Shown piece after piece: positions 1-8,107 of a stretch of 64,000 nucleotides of DNA. Position numbers and translations under genes: made by a program. Within the stretch, counting starts at the first letter, position 1; every line of letters starts with the position of its first letter. Below the pieces are notes generated by a model, which saw only the letters and a program-made list of their open reading frames with translations, ran no database searches and was not told where the DNA came from. Source of the stretch: Streptomyces sp. SID13726 (GTDB taxonomy: Bacteria > Actinomycetota > Actinomycetes > Streptomycetales > Streptomycetaceae); NCBI RefSeq assembly GCF_010548375.1, contig NZ_JAAGLY010000032.1:1-64000 (forward strand), in the 5' to 3' direction.

Positions 1-2
1 GT

Positions 3-1331
3 GGTCCCGGCGGCCCCCTCGGTCCCGGCGGCCAGGGCGGTCCCGGAACCCCCGGCATCTCCGGCGGCCGGCCCACCGCCCCCGGCAACCAGCTCGGCAC
101 CGGCGCCCCCGGCACCCTCGGTCACCCGGGCGCCCCCGGCGCGGGCCTCGGCCCCGGTGGCGGTCTGAGCGACGACACCGCGATCCTCACCCCGCAGAAG
201 CCGGCCCCCGAACCGGGCGCCCCCGGCTTCGGTAACCCGGACAACGTCTCCGGGCACACCGTCACCAGCGGCATCCCGGTCGTCCCGGGCGGCGCCCAGG
301 CACCGGGTGCCGACGGCGCGCAGAGCGCGAAGCGGTCCGACTCCGCGTCCCAGGACGCCCCGGCCGCCTCGTCCAAGAAGAAGAAAAAGAAGGGCCGCAG
401 TAAGCTCGCGATGGTCGGCGGCACCGTTGTCCTCATCGGCGTCGGCGCCTACGGCACGGGCCTGCTGATGAACCGGTCCGACGTGCCCAAGGGCACCACC
501 GTGCTCGGCGTCGACATCGGCGGCGGCACCCGCGACGACGCCGTCAAGAAGCTCGACGACGCCTTCGGCGACCGCGTGAACCAGCCGCTGAAGCTGTCGG
601 TCGGCGGCAAGACCGTCTCGCTCAAGCCGGACCAGGCCGGACTCCAGCTCGACGAGCAGGCCACCGTCGCCGCGGCCGCGCACAGCGACTACAACCCGGT
701 CTCCGTCATCAGCTCCCTCTTCGGCAAGCACCGGATCGTCGACCCGGTCATGCCGGTCGACGAGGAGAAGCTGACCGCGGCCCTCCAGAACGCCTCGGGC
801 GGCTCCGGCTCGTCGACCGACGGCACGATCAAGTTCGAGAACGGCAAGGCCGTCGCCGTCTACGGCAAGGCGGGCAAGGGCATCGCCGTCGACAAGTCGG
901 TCGCGTCCGTCGAGGAGGCGTACCGCACCCAGGTGGAGACCGGCACGGCCGGCTCGGTAACCCTCCCGACGACCACCAGGCAGCCGACGATCGCCAATGC
1001 CGAGGTCGACCGGGAAATGAAGGCCTTTGCGACACCCGCGATGTCGGCCAACATCACGGTGCGGACGGACGCCACCCACTTCATCGAGTTCAGCCCGGAG
1101 AATTCCCTGTGGAGGTTCCTCCGGGTGAAGGCGGTGAACGGCAAACTCGTCGACAGCCCTGATCTGGAAGCGCTCAAGGAGCTCTACGGCAAGACCTTCG
1201 ACGGCGTACTGATCACCCGGGGCAGCGGCGACAAGACGGCAGTCACTCCCCAAGACGTCTATGGCGCTGTGCGCCAGGCACTGCTGAGCACGACTGACAG
1301 AGACGTCACCATCGAGACGAATCCGACCTAG
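3..1331 (+). CDS. Membrane protein with collagen-like N-terminus and YoaR/VanW-type peptidoglycan-binding ectodomain (5' end outside window)
   Basis: The frame is open from base 3, so the start lies upstream; 442 codons are visible. Codons 1-120 are Gly/Pro rich (repeated GGPG-like steps), followed by a lysine run (KKKKKK at about 375-392) and a hydrophobic segment (411-470) that suits one transmembrane helix with the Gly/Pro part inside. The outer part (VLGVDIGG, then SVGGKTVSLKPDQAGLQLDE) reads as the putative peptidoglycan-binding domain found in YoaR/VanW-type proteins, apparently twice. A wall-associated role is inferred. An in-frame ATG at 411 exists, but the same frame clearly codes upstream, so I do not use it. 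A hairpin follows the stop. Confidence 0.75.
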   Translation, partial: GPGGPLGPGGQGGPGTPGISGGRPTAPGNQLGTGAPGTLGHPGAPGAGLGPGGGLSDDTAILTPQKPAPEPGAPGFGNPDNVSGHTVTSGIPVVPGGAQAPGADGAQSAKRSDSASQDAPAASSKKKKKKGRSKLAMVGGTVVLIGVGAYGTGLLMNRSDVPKGTTVLGVDIGGGTRDDAVKKLDDAFGDRVNQPLKLSVGGKTVSLKPDQAGLQLDEQATVAAAAHSDYNPVSVISSLFGKHRIVDPVMPVDEEKLTAALQNASGGSGSSTDGTIKFENGKAVAVYGKAGKGIAVDKSVASVEEAYRTQVETGTAGSVTLPTTTRQPTIANAEVDREMKAFATPAMSANITVRTDATHFIEFSPENSLWRFLRVKAVNGKLVDSPDLEALKELYGKTFDGVLITRGSGDKTAVTPQDVYGAVRQALLSTTDRDVTIETNPT

Positions 1332-1346
1332 TCGAGCAGGGCAGAG

Positions 1347-1378
1347 AGGGGGCAGCCGGTGCACACCGGCTGCCCCCT
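1347..1378 (+). terminator. Hairpin terminator after the peptidoglycan-binding protein gene
   Basis: Perfect 14-bp stem (1347-1360 with 1365-1378), loop gcac, 15 bp after the stop codon. No long T tract follows, as is usual for Streptomyces hairpin terminators. Confidence 0.75.
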
Positions 1379-1513
1379 TGTCGTAGGCTCCCGACCCTTC
1401 AGAACTGCCAACACGCCTTTAAAAAGGGCGCGTTGAGAGTGCACGAGGATGGTAGGTTGACGCGGCTGTTTGCAGGACAAACCTCGTCGGACTTCACTCA
1501 GACAGGAAACTGC

Positions 1514-1972
1514 ATGCATTTTCTCCGTCGCGCCATGGTGTTCCTGGCCAGCCTGGCCACGCTCACCGGTGCCACCGTGTTCCTCGCGTCCCCCGCGCAG
1601 GCGGCTACTTCCTGCTCCGGCACCATCACCTACTCCGACACCGTCTCGCGCAGCGGGAGCGTCATAGGCGAGCTGGTCATCTACTACAACTCCAGCAATG
1701 GCGGCACCAACAGCGCCTGCTTCTACCACCGCGGCGTGTCCTACGGTGTTACGGCCTACACATCGATCCAGATCTACCGGTGTTCGCAGACGTCGGGCAC
1801 CGGCGACGTGTGCAACCCGACCCAGAACTCGCTTCCGGACGACGGCAACTATGCCTACTACGCCGGTCCGGTAGGTGTGACGGGCACGGCGAACTACTGC
1901 GTCTCGGCGATCGGCTCCGTCACCTGGGCCGGTAGGGGATACTCCATCGAGACCGGTACGCGGGGTTGCTGA
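1514..1972 (+). CDS. Small secreted Cys-rich protein of unknown function
   Basis: 152 residues. The ATG at 1514 is chosen because AGGAAA lies 5-10 bases upstream and the reading begins with a clear signal peptide (MHFLRR, a hydrophobic core, then SPAQA/A). The mature part has six cysteines and many Thr, Ser, Tyr and Gly residues, which suggests a small disulfide-bonded extracellular domain. I recognise no catalytic motif and no family. It stands alone between two hairpins and is probably its own transcript. Confidence 0.75.
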   Translation: MHFLRRAMVFLASLATLTGATVFLASPAQAATSCSGTITYSDTVSRSGSVIGELVIYYNSSNGGTNSACFYHRGVSYGVTAYTSIQIYRCSQTSGTGDVCNPTQNSLPDDGNYAYYAGPVGVTGTANYCVSAIGSVTWAGRGYSIETGTRGC

Positions 1973-1997
1973 ACCACACGTACTGACCAGGACAGTC

Positions 1998-2031
1998 CCA
2001 GGGGCATCCGGCACACGCCGGGTGCCCCTGG
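1998..2031 (+). terminator. Hairpin terminator after the small secreted protein
   Basis: 15-bp stem (1998-2012 with 2017-2031) with one G-T wobble and loop acac, 25 bp after the stop codon. Confidence 0.75.
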
Positions 2032-2038
2032 TCCTCGT

Positions 2039-2052
2039 ATGACATCTGTCAT
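2039..2052. promoter_or_regulatory. Inverted repeat ATGACA-TC-TGTCAT, candidate response-regulator operator
   Basis: Perfect 6-bp arms with a 2-bp centre, 60 bp before the ABC transporter start. It lies in the only upstream region of an operon that ends with a NarL-type response regulator. Short dyads of this size are typical targets of that family, so autoregulation is inferred. The tatgac part could also serve as a -10. Confidence 0.45.
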
Positions 2053-2111
2053 GCGGCACTCCGGACGCCCGACACTGCCCGCCGCCGCCCCCGCGAAGCC
2101 ACCATGGCCGT

Positions 2112-3026
2112 ATGACAACGACAGCCCCGGTGGTCGCCTTCGACCAGGTGAGCAAGGCATACGGTGAGGTACGCGCCGTGGACGGACTGAGTCTGACCCT
2201 GCGGCCGGGGGAGACCGTGGCGCTGCTGGGGCCCAACGGGGCCGGCAAGTCGACCACCCTCGATCTGCTGCTCGGCCTCAAGCAGGCCGACAGCGGCAGC
2301 GTCCGGCTCTTCGGCACCACCCCGCGTGAGGCGATCGTCGCCGGGCAGGTGGGCGCGATGCTCCAGAGCGGCGGCCTGATGGACGAGGTCACGGTCGCCG
2401 AACTGGTCCGCCTCGGCTGCGCCCTGCACCCGAAGCCGTACCCGGTGAGCGACGTCCTCGCCCGGGCCGGGGTCTCCCAGATCGCCGACCGCAAGGTCAA
2501 CAAGCTCTCCGGCGGCCAGGCCCAGCGCGTCCGCTTCGCCCTCGCGACCGTCGGCGACAGCGAGCTGATCGTCCTGGACGAACCGACGACCGGCATGGAC
2601 GTCACCACCCGCCAGGCCTTCTGGGCCACCATGCGCGAACAGGCCGACCAGGGCCGTACGGTCCTCTTCGCCACCCACTACCTCGAAGAGGCCGACGCCA
2701 TCGCCGACCGGGTGCTCGTGCTGCACCGGGGCCGCCTCCTGGCCGACGGCACCGCCGCCGAGATCAAGGCCAAGGCGGGCGCCCGCAGGATCGCCTTCGA
2801 CCTGGAGGGCACGATCGACGAGGCCCCGCTCAGGAACCTGCCGTTCCTCAGCGCCGTCGACATCTCCGGCCAGACCGTCCGCATCCAGTCCACCGACGCC
2901 GACGCGACCGTCCACGCCCTCTACGGCCTCGGCGTCTACCCCCGCAACCTCGAAGTCGCCGGGCTCGGCCTGGAGCAGGCCTTCGTCGCCATCACCGAGG
3001 CCGAGGAGGCCAAGCAGTCATGCTGA
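2112..3026 (+). CDS. ABC transporter ATP-binding protein (drug/antibiotic type)
   Basis: 304 residues. One ABC nucleotide-binding domain: Walker A GPNGAGKST at about residues 40-48, signature LSGGQAQRV, Walker B LIVLDEPTTG, and an H-loop in FATHYLEEAD. The C-terminal 80 residues resemble the extension of DrrA/YvfR-type exporters. It overlaps the permease start by 7 bases, so the two are translationally coupled. Context (permease, histidine kinase, response regulator) suggests an exporter of a lipid- or membrane-active compound. The RBS is weak; the start is set by the homologous beginning of the domain. Confidence 0.9.
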   Translation: MTTTAPVVAFDQVSKAYGEVRAVDGLSLTLRPGETVALLGPNGAGKSTTLDLLLGLKQADSGSVRLFGTTPREAIVAGQVGAMLQSGGLMDEVTVAELVRLGCALHPKPYPVSDVLARAGVSQIADRKVNKLSGGQAQRVRFALATVGDSELIVLDEPTTGMDVTTRQAFWATMREQADQGRTVLFATHYLEEADAIADRVLVLHRGRLLADGTAAEIKAKAGARRIAFDLEGTIDEAPLRNLPFLSAVDISGQTVRIQSTDADATVHALYGLGVYPRNLEVAGLGLEQAFVAITEAEEAKQSC

Positions 3027-3778
3027 GTACGTTCGCTTCGCGGGGCCTGATCAAGCTGGAACTCACCCGCGCCCTGCGCAACCGCAAGTTCCTCTTCTTC
3101 TCGGTGCTGTACCCGTCGCTGCTGTTCCTGATCATCGCGGGCAACGCCGACAGCACCACCAAGGTCGACGGCACCGGCCTGACCGTGCCGACGTACATGA
3201 TGGTCTCCATGGCCTCCTTCGGCGCCCTGACCGCCGTCCTGATGGGCAACAGCGAGCGCATCGCCAAGGAGCGGGAGAGCGGCTGGGTACGGCAGCTGCG
3301 GCTGACCACGCTCCCGGGCCACGGCTATGTCCTCGCCAAGACCGCGAGCGCCGCCGTGGTGAGCCTGCCCTCCATCGTGGTGGTGTTCGTCGTCGCCGCG
3401 GTCGTGAAGGACGTACGACTGGACGCCTGGCAGTGGCTCGCCCTCACCGGCGCGATCTGGGCCGGCAGCCTGGTCTTCGCCGCGCTCGGCGTGGCCATCG
3501 GCTATCTGGCCAGCGGGGACGCCGTCCGCCCGATCACGATGATCACCTACTTCGGCCTGTCCATGCTGGGCGGCCTGTGGATGCCGACGACGACCTTCCC
3601 GCAGTGGCTCCAGGACATCGCCAAGTGGCTGCCCACACACGCGTACGCTGCGCTCGGCAGGGCCATCGAGCAGAGTCAGGCCCCGCAGGCCCAGGACATC
3701 GCCATCCTCGTCGTCTTCTTCGCCCTGTTCGCGGGCGGCGCGGCCTGGCTGTACCGGAAGGACACGCTGAAGGCGTGA
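3020..3778 (+). CDS. ABC transporter permease (ABC-2 type)
   Basis: 252 residues with about six hydrophobic segments, beginning with a cytoplasmic stretch (LELTRALRNRKF) typical of ABC-2 permeases. It has the usual conserved region near residues 165-200 (GDAVRPITMITYFGLSMLGG). It pairs with the ATPase upstream, whose last codons it overlaps, and its stop overlaps the kinase start (GTGA). It probably dimerises in the membrane to form the export channel. Substrate unknown. Confidence 0.88.
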   Translation: MLSTFASRGLIKLELTRALRNRKFLFFSVLYPSLLFLIIAGNADSTTKVDGTGLTVPTYMMVSMASFGALTAVLMGNSERIAKERESGWVRQLRLTTLPGHGYVLAKTASAAVVSLPSIVVVFVVAAVVKDVRLDAWQWLALTGAIWAGSLVFAALGVAIGYLASGDAVRPITMITYFGLSMLGGLWMPTTTFPQWLQDIAKWLPTHAYAALGRAIEQSQAPQAQDIAILVVFFALFAGGAAWLYRKDTLKA

Positions 3779-4935
3779 GCACCGTCGGCATCGGACAGCG
3801 TCCGCAGAATCGCAGGCAGCAGGTCGTCAAGCTGCTCTGGATCGGCATCTGGCTCGCCTATCTGAGCGCGCCCGTCGGCGACTTGCTGCACGGCGGTCAC
3901 AGCGACGGTGTCGCCGTCCTCGGCTGGATCGGCCTGGTCGCCTTCGTCGTCTGGTACTTCGCCCTGGTCTTCCGTACCGGACGCGGTGAGACCAACGCCG
4001 TGGTGCTGGGGTCGGTGGCGGTGCTCGGTGCCCAGTCGACGGTCCTCTCCCTCACGCTGGGCCGGGAGTGGCTCGTCCTGTACGTGTACGTGGCGATCTC
4101 CTCGGGCGCCGCCCTGCCGTTCCGGCTGGCCCGATGGAGCATCCCGGTCGTGTCCGCCCTGCTGACCGCCGTCGCCCTGGTCGTCCCGGGCGGCACCGCC
4201 TTCCTGGCCGGACTGCTCTTCCCGGCCCTCCTCGGCGGCTTCTCCATGACGGGCGTACGCGAACTCATCCGTACGACCATCGAGTTGCGGGAGGCCCGGG
4301 CCAAGGTCGCCCACCTGGCCGCCAACGAGGAGCGGCTGCGGCTCGCCCGCGACCTGCACGACCTGCTCGGCCACTCGCTCTCCCTCATCACCCTGAAGAG
4401 CGAGCTGGCGGGGCGTATGCTCCCCGGCCACCCGGAGAAGGCCGCCCAGCAGGTCGCCGACATCGAACAGGTCAGCCGCCAGGCCCTGGTGGACGTCCGC
4501 GAGGCCGTCACCGGCTACCGGCGCCCCCGTCTGGCCGCCGAACTGGCCGGAGTCGAGGTCGCGTTGTCCACCGCCGGTGTCACCGCCCGGGTTCCCGCGG
4601 AACCGGACCTCGCCGGCGTCCCCGAGGACAGCGAGGCCGCCCTCGCCTGGGCGCTGCGCGAGGCCGTCACCAACGTCGTACGGCACAGCGGCGCCCGGCG
4701 CTGCACGGTCGAACTGCTCCGCCGCCAGACCCTCGACGGACCGATGCTCGAACTCACCGTCGAGGACGACGGAACCGGGGGTTCGGGGGAAGGCCCGGGC
4801 AACGGCCTCACCGGTCTCACCGAGCGTCTGGAGAAGGCGGGCGGCACCCTGGAGGCCACCGGCTCCCGGCGCGGTTTCCGGCTGGTCGCCCGCGTGCCCG
4901 CCGGTTCCGCGACCGACGTAGGATCCGCCTCATGA
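3775..4935 (+). CDS. Sensor histidine kinase, NarL/DesK type
   Basis: 386 residues from GTG 3775, which overlaps the permease stop by 4 bases; this start is preferred because the same frame upstream runs inside the permease gene. Four to five N-terminal membrane spans (about residues 20-165) carry no large extracellular domain, as in DesK, so the signal probably arises in or at the membrane. The HisKA_3 box RDLHDLLGHSLS puts the phosphorylated His at 195. The HATPase domain follows (AVTNVVRHSGA, then DDGTG). It phosphorylates the regulator encoded next. Confidence 0.9.
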   Translation: MSTVGIGQRPQNRRQQVVKLLWIGIWLAYLSAPVGDLLHGGHSDGVAVLGWIGLVAFVVWYFALVFRTGRGETNAVVLGSVAVLGAQSTVLSLTLGREWLVLYVYVAISSGAALPFRLARWSIPVVSALLTAVALVVPGGTAFLAGLLFPALLGGFSMTGVRELIRTTIELREARAKVAHLAANEERLRLARDLHDLLGHSLSLITLKSELAGRMLPGHPEKAAQQVADIEQVSRQALVDVREAVTGYRRPRLAAELAGVEVALSTAGVTARVPAEPDLAGVPEDSEAALAWALREAVTNVVRHSGARRCTVELLRRQTLDGPMLELTVEDDGTGGSGEGPGNGLTGLTERLEKAGGTLEATGSRRGFRLVARVPAGSATDVGSAS

Positions 4936-5549
4936 CGAGCCGCACGATCAAGGTCCTGCTCGCCGAGGACCAGTCGATGGTCCGCGAGGCCCTGGCCGCC
5001 CTGCTCGGCCTGGAGGACGACATCGAGGTCGTCGCCCAAGTGGCCCGCGGCGACGAGGTCCTGGCGACGGCCCGCGCCCACGACATCGACGTGGCCCTCA
5101 TGGACATCGAGATGCCGGGCGCCACGGGCATCGAGGCGGCGGCCCAGCTCCACAAGGAACTCCCCTCGGTCAAGCTGGTCATCCTCACCACCTTCGGCCG
5201 CCCCGGCTACCTCCGCAGCGCGATGGAGGCGGGCGCCGACGCCTTCCTGGTCAAGGACGCCCCGGCGGCCCAACTCGCGGCAGCGGTACGGAAGGTCCTC
5301 GCGGGCGAGCGCGTCATCGACCCCACCCTGGCGGCGGCGGCCCTGGCAGAGGGCGCGAACCCCCTGACGGACAGGGAGAGGGAAGTACTGAGAGCGGCGG
5401 CCGACGGCTCCACGAACGCCGAACTGGCCAAGGAACTCCACCTCTCCCAGGGCACGGTCCGCAACTACCTCTCGACAGCGATCCAGAAACTAGCGGTACG
5501 GAACAGGGCGGAGGCGGTGAGGATCGCGCGTGAGAAGGGGTGGCTTTGA
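4932..5549 (+). CDS. Response regulator, NarL/LuxR family (DesR-like)
   Basis: 205 residues, ATGA overlap with the kinase. The receiver domain has the acidic pair E12/D13, phosphorylation site D58 (LMDIEMPG) and the conserved Lys in LVKDAPA. A LuxR-type helix-turn-helix (LTDREREVLRAAADGSTNAELA) fills residues 140-200. It probably controls its own operon; the dyad at 2039-2052 is a plausible site. Last gene of the ABC/two-component operon. Confidence 0.92.
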   Translation: MTSRTIKVLLAEDQSMVREALAALLGLEDDIEVVAQVARGDEVLATARAHDIDVALMDIEMPGATGIEAAAQLHKELPSVKLVILTTFGRPGYLRSAMEAGADAFLVKDAPAAQLAAAVRKVLAGERVIDPTLAAAALAEGANPLTDREREVLRAAADGSTNAELAKELHLSQGTVRNYLSTAIQKLAVRNRAEAVRIAREKGWL

Positions 5550-5570
5550 TCGCCGTCCAGGGCAGCGGAC

Positions 5571-5615
5571 CTAGGGGCGCGGGGAACTGCGCGACCAGCC
5601 ACGACGCACCCGCAG
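5571..5615 (+). repeat. Dispersed intergenic repeat, copy A
   Basis: The core at 5577-5602 (gcgcggggaactgcgcgac and seven more bases) recurs exactly, inverted, at 42700-42725. Shorter pieces occur at 15028-15041 and 38673-38686. It lies between two convergent genes and folds locally (gcgcgg/ctgcgc). From memory, similar sequence is common in Streptomyces intergenic DNA; here it may help terminate transcription. Confidence 0.6.
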
Positions 5616-5628
5616 ACGCCCACGACCG

Positions 5629-6480
5629 TCAGTTCAACATCGCTCGCGCGGAATGAGCCTGCTGCCGAATCCGAGCCGCCGCAGCCTCGTCCACCGCGGC
5701 CACCACCCCCGCGTACGCCTCCAACTCCCCGGCCCCCTCGACGAAGTCACCCCGCTGCACCAGCAACTGCGCCCGCTCATACCGCAGTCGCGCCGGATGC
5801 GAGGGAAGCAGTAGGGCCAACTCCACGGCCCACAGCCCCACATCCGACCGCTCCGGCCGGGCCGTCGCCCACGCCCGCACGTTGTTGAGGATCCGCTGCA
5901 CCACGTCGAGCGGAGCAGCCGGTGTCAACATCGCCGGATCCAGGGGCGCCCCCGTGGCCCCCGCCACCAGCAACTCGGCGTCGGCCCCCGCCAGGACCCG
6001 CCCCCCGTCGAACGGATCCGCCAGCACCTGCTCCTCCGGCGGCCCAAACCCGACCACGAAGTGCCCCGGCAGCGCTACCCCGTACACCGGCGCCCCCGCC
6101 CGCCGGGCCACCTCCATCCACACCACGGACAGCAGGATCGGCAGCCCCCTGCGCCGCCGCAGCACCTCGTGCAGCAGCGAGGACTCCAGCCGCTGATAGT
6201 CCACCGGCGCCCCACGGAACCCGCACCGGTCCCCGAGCAGTTCCCGCAGGGACACCGCCCACGACCGCGGCCCGCCCGGCCGGAACGGCAACTGCCCGGC
6301 CAGCCGGTCCAGTTCGATCTGCGCCCGGTCGATCCCGGCCTCGTCGAGCCCTCCGTCCGCCGCGGCCCCCAGCAGCAGACACAGCGCCGACAGATCGGGC
6401 CGTTCGGAGCGCGCCTCTTCGGCGAACCGCCTCCGTAGCTCGGCGGAACGTTCGGGCGGCGGGGGATACGGGGGACGCAT
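5629..6480 (-). CDS. SirB1/transglutaminase-like core protein
   Basis: 283 residues from ATG 6480; a GTG at 6501 would add seven residues and is possible. The middle (QRLESSLLHEVLRRRRGLPILLSVV, then GVALPGHFVVGF and DPFDGGR) is the SirB1/transglutaminase-like core seen in many bacteria, with a His in PGHF. The C-terminal 90 residues are helical and TPR-like (NVRAWATARPERSD). The biochemical role of the family is not settled. It follows the acetyltransferase gene closely on the same strand and is probably cotranscribed. Confidence 0.72.
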   Translation of the reverse strand: MRPPYPPPPERSAELRRRFAEEARSERPDLSALCLLLGAAADGGLDEAGIDRAQIELDRLAGQLPFRPGGPRSWAVSLRELLGDRCGFRGAPVDYQRLESSLLHEVLRRRRGLPILLSVVWMEVARRAGAPVYGVALPGHFVVGFGPPEEQVLADPFDGGRVLAGADAELLVAGATGAPLDPAMLTPAAPLDVVQRILNNVRAWATARPERSDVGLWAVELALLLPSHPARLRYERAQLLVQRGDFVEGAGELEAYAGVVAAVDEAAAARIRQQAHSARAMLN

Positions 6481-6512
6481 AGCTGGCTCGTGCCCTCTCA
6501 CAGCGATCGCTA

Positions 6513-7526
6513 CTACCGCGCGCCGCCGGGGACGCCCGGCTCCCGGTAGTGGTGGTAGGCGTGGTGCGCGGTGAACCCCATGCCGTCATAGAGCGCCCGC
6601 GCACCGGAGTTGTCCGACTCGACCTGGAGCCACGCGGCCGACGCCCCCTCGTCGAGCGCCCGCCGCGCCAGCGCTGCCATCACGGTCGAGGCCAGCCCCC
6701 GTCGTCGCAGCGAAGGATCCACCTCGACCGCGGCGAACCCGGCCCACCGTCCGTCGACGACACACCGCCCGATCGCCGCGGGCGCTCCGCCGGTCTCCGA
6801 GGGGACCGTCGCGAACCACACCGAAGGGCCGCTCCCCAGCACCCGCAGCGCCACCTCGCTCACCCCCTTGCGCTGATACCGGGCCAGCCAGTCCGCGTCG
6901 GCCTCCCGGGACAGCACGACGACGTCACCGGGGGACCGGTCCGCCACCGGCGCCAGCGCCCCGGTCCACAGCTCCGACGTCACCTCCCGCGTCCAGCCCC
7001 GCGCCTCCAGCTCCGCGCAGAGCACCTCCTGGGTGCCCGCGGCGCCGGTCGCGGTCTGGATGTACGCCGGCAGGCCGCGGTCGCCGTACCAGCGTCGTAC
7101 GGCGGTCAGGGCCGCGTCGAGGGGCAGCCCAGGGTCGCCGAGCGGGAGGACGGAGTTGGCGCGGCGGGTGAATCCGGAGGCGGCCCGCAGCTCCCAGTCG
7201 CCGAGCCGCTCGCTCTCCACCGGCTGCCAGCCGCGCGCGGCGATCCGGGCCAGCTCCTCGTACGAGGCGGCGGGGCCCCTGCGACGGGCGGGCGCCGCGG
7301 GGACGACCTTGCCCGCCACCAGCGCCGACTCCGGAATCCGGACACTCTCGCCGTCCCGGCGGGTGATCAGCAGCACACCGTCGTCCCATGATGTGAGAAC
7401 ACCCACCGTGTCGGTGAACTTCTGCTGCGTGACGCCGGTTTCGGCCAGGCGGCGCACGGATACCCGTTTGCCCACGTCAGCTGCGGAGATACGCACGACA
7501 AGGCGCCCGGCGGCGGAGATTTCCAC
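6513..7526 (-). CDS. GNAT family N-acetyltransferase
   Basis: 337 residues, GTG start; GGAGGGG lies about 11 bases upstream. The first 75 residues form a small beta-rich domain (VGKRVSVRRLAETG, VGVLTSWDDGVLLITRRDG), unlike a plain GNAT enzyme, and look like an added ligand- or nucleic-acid-binding module. The C-terminal half has the acetyl-CoA site (VDPSLRRRGLASTVMAAL) and the usual closing SDNSGARALYDGMGF. Acceptor unknown. It lies divergent to fdxA. Confidence 0.8.
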   Translation of the reverse strand: MEISAAGRLVVRISAADVGKRVSVRRLAETGVTQQKFTDTVGVLTSWDDGVLLITRRDGESVRIPESALVAGKVVPAAPARRRGPAASYEELARIAARGWQPVESERLGDWELRAASGFTRRANSVLPLGDPGLPLDAALTAVRRWYGDRGLPAYIQTATGAAGTQEVLCAELEARGWTREVTSELWTGALAPVADRSPGDVVVLSREADADWLARYQRKGVSEVALRVLGSGPSVWFATVPSETGGAPAAIGRCVVDGRWAGFAAVEVDPSLRRRGLASTVMAALARRALDEGASAAWLQVESDNSGARALYDGMGFTAHHAYHHYREPGVPGGAR

Positions 7527-7666
7527 AGGTCAGTTCACCCCTCCTGTTCGGATCATGCCCAAGAACGGAGATACTAGGGGCGGGCATCGACGACGCCGCG
7601 CTCCCGCGCGCGAGGCGGCGGAGCCTGAGGAGGCCCGCCAGCGCCCTATGGAGGAGGAACGACAGC

Positions 7667-7984
7667 GTGACCTACGTCATCGCGCAGCCTTGTGTCGACG
7701 TGAAGGACAAGGCCTGCATCGAGGAGTGCCCGGTCGACTGCATCTACGAGGGCTCCCGGTCCTTGTACATCCACCCGGACGAATGCGTCGACTGTGGTGC
7801 CTGTGAGCCGGTCTGCCCGGTCGAGGCGATCTTCTACGAGGACGACACCCCGGATGAGTGGAAGGACTACTACAAGGCGAACGTCGAGTTCTTCGACGAG
7901 CTCGGTTCGCCCGGCGGCGCCAGCAAGCTGGGTCTGATCGAGCGGGACCACCCGTTCATCGCCGCGCTGCCGCCGCAGGCCTGA
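7667..7984 (+). CDS. fdxA: Seven-iron ferredoxin
   Basis: 105 residues, GTG start with GGAGGAACGACAGC just before it. The cysteines fit the [3Fe-4S][4Fe-4S] class: C9, C17 and C50 for the three-iron cluster, C21, C40, C43 and C46 for the cubane, and C25 free, by analogy with Azotobacter FdI. Soluble electron carrier for oxidoreductases and cytochromes P450. A long hairpin follows, so it is probably monocistronic. In mycobacteria the counterpart is also followed by the dapC-type aminotransferase. Confidence 0.95.
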   Translation: MTYVIAQPCVDVKDKACIEECPVDCIYEGSRSLYIHPDECVDCGACEPVCPVEAIFYEDDTPDEWKDYYKANVEFFDELGSPGGASKLGLIERDHPFIAALPPQA

Positions 7985-8007
7985 TCATCCGGCACCCCCA
8001 GGCGTGC

Positions 8008-8064
8008 CGCCTCGGTCCCGTACGGCCTGATCGTCCCTGATCACGGCCGTGCGGGACCGAGGCG
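8008..8064 (+). terminator. Long hairpin terminator between fdxA and dapC
   Basis: About 25 bp of stem (8008-8032 with 8039-8064) with one bulged base and one mismatch, loop gtccct, then TTT. It ends 43 bases before the dapC start, so it probably also isolates dapC from fdxA transcription. Confidence 0.8.
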
Positions 8065-8107
8065 TTTGCCGTACGACCCGTACGACCCGAAAGCGAGCCC
8101 GAACGCC

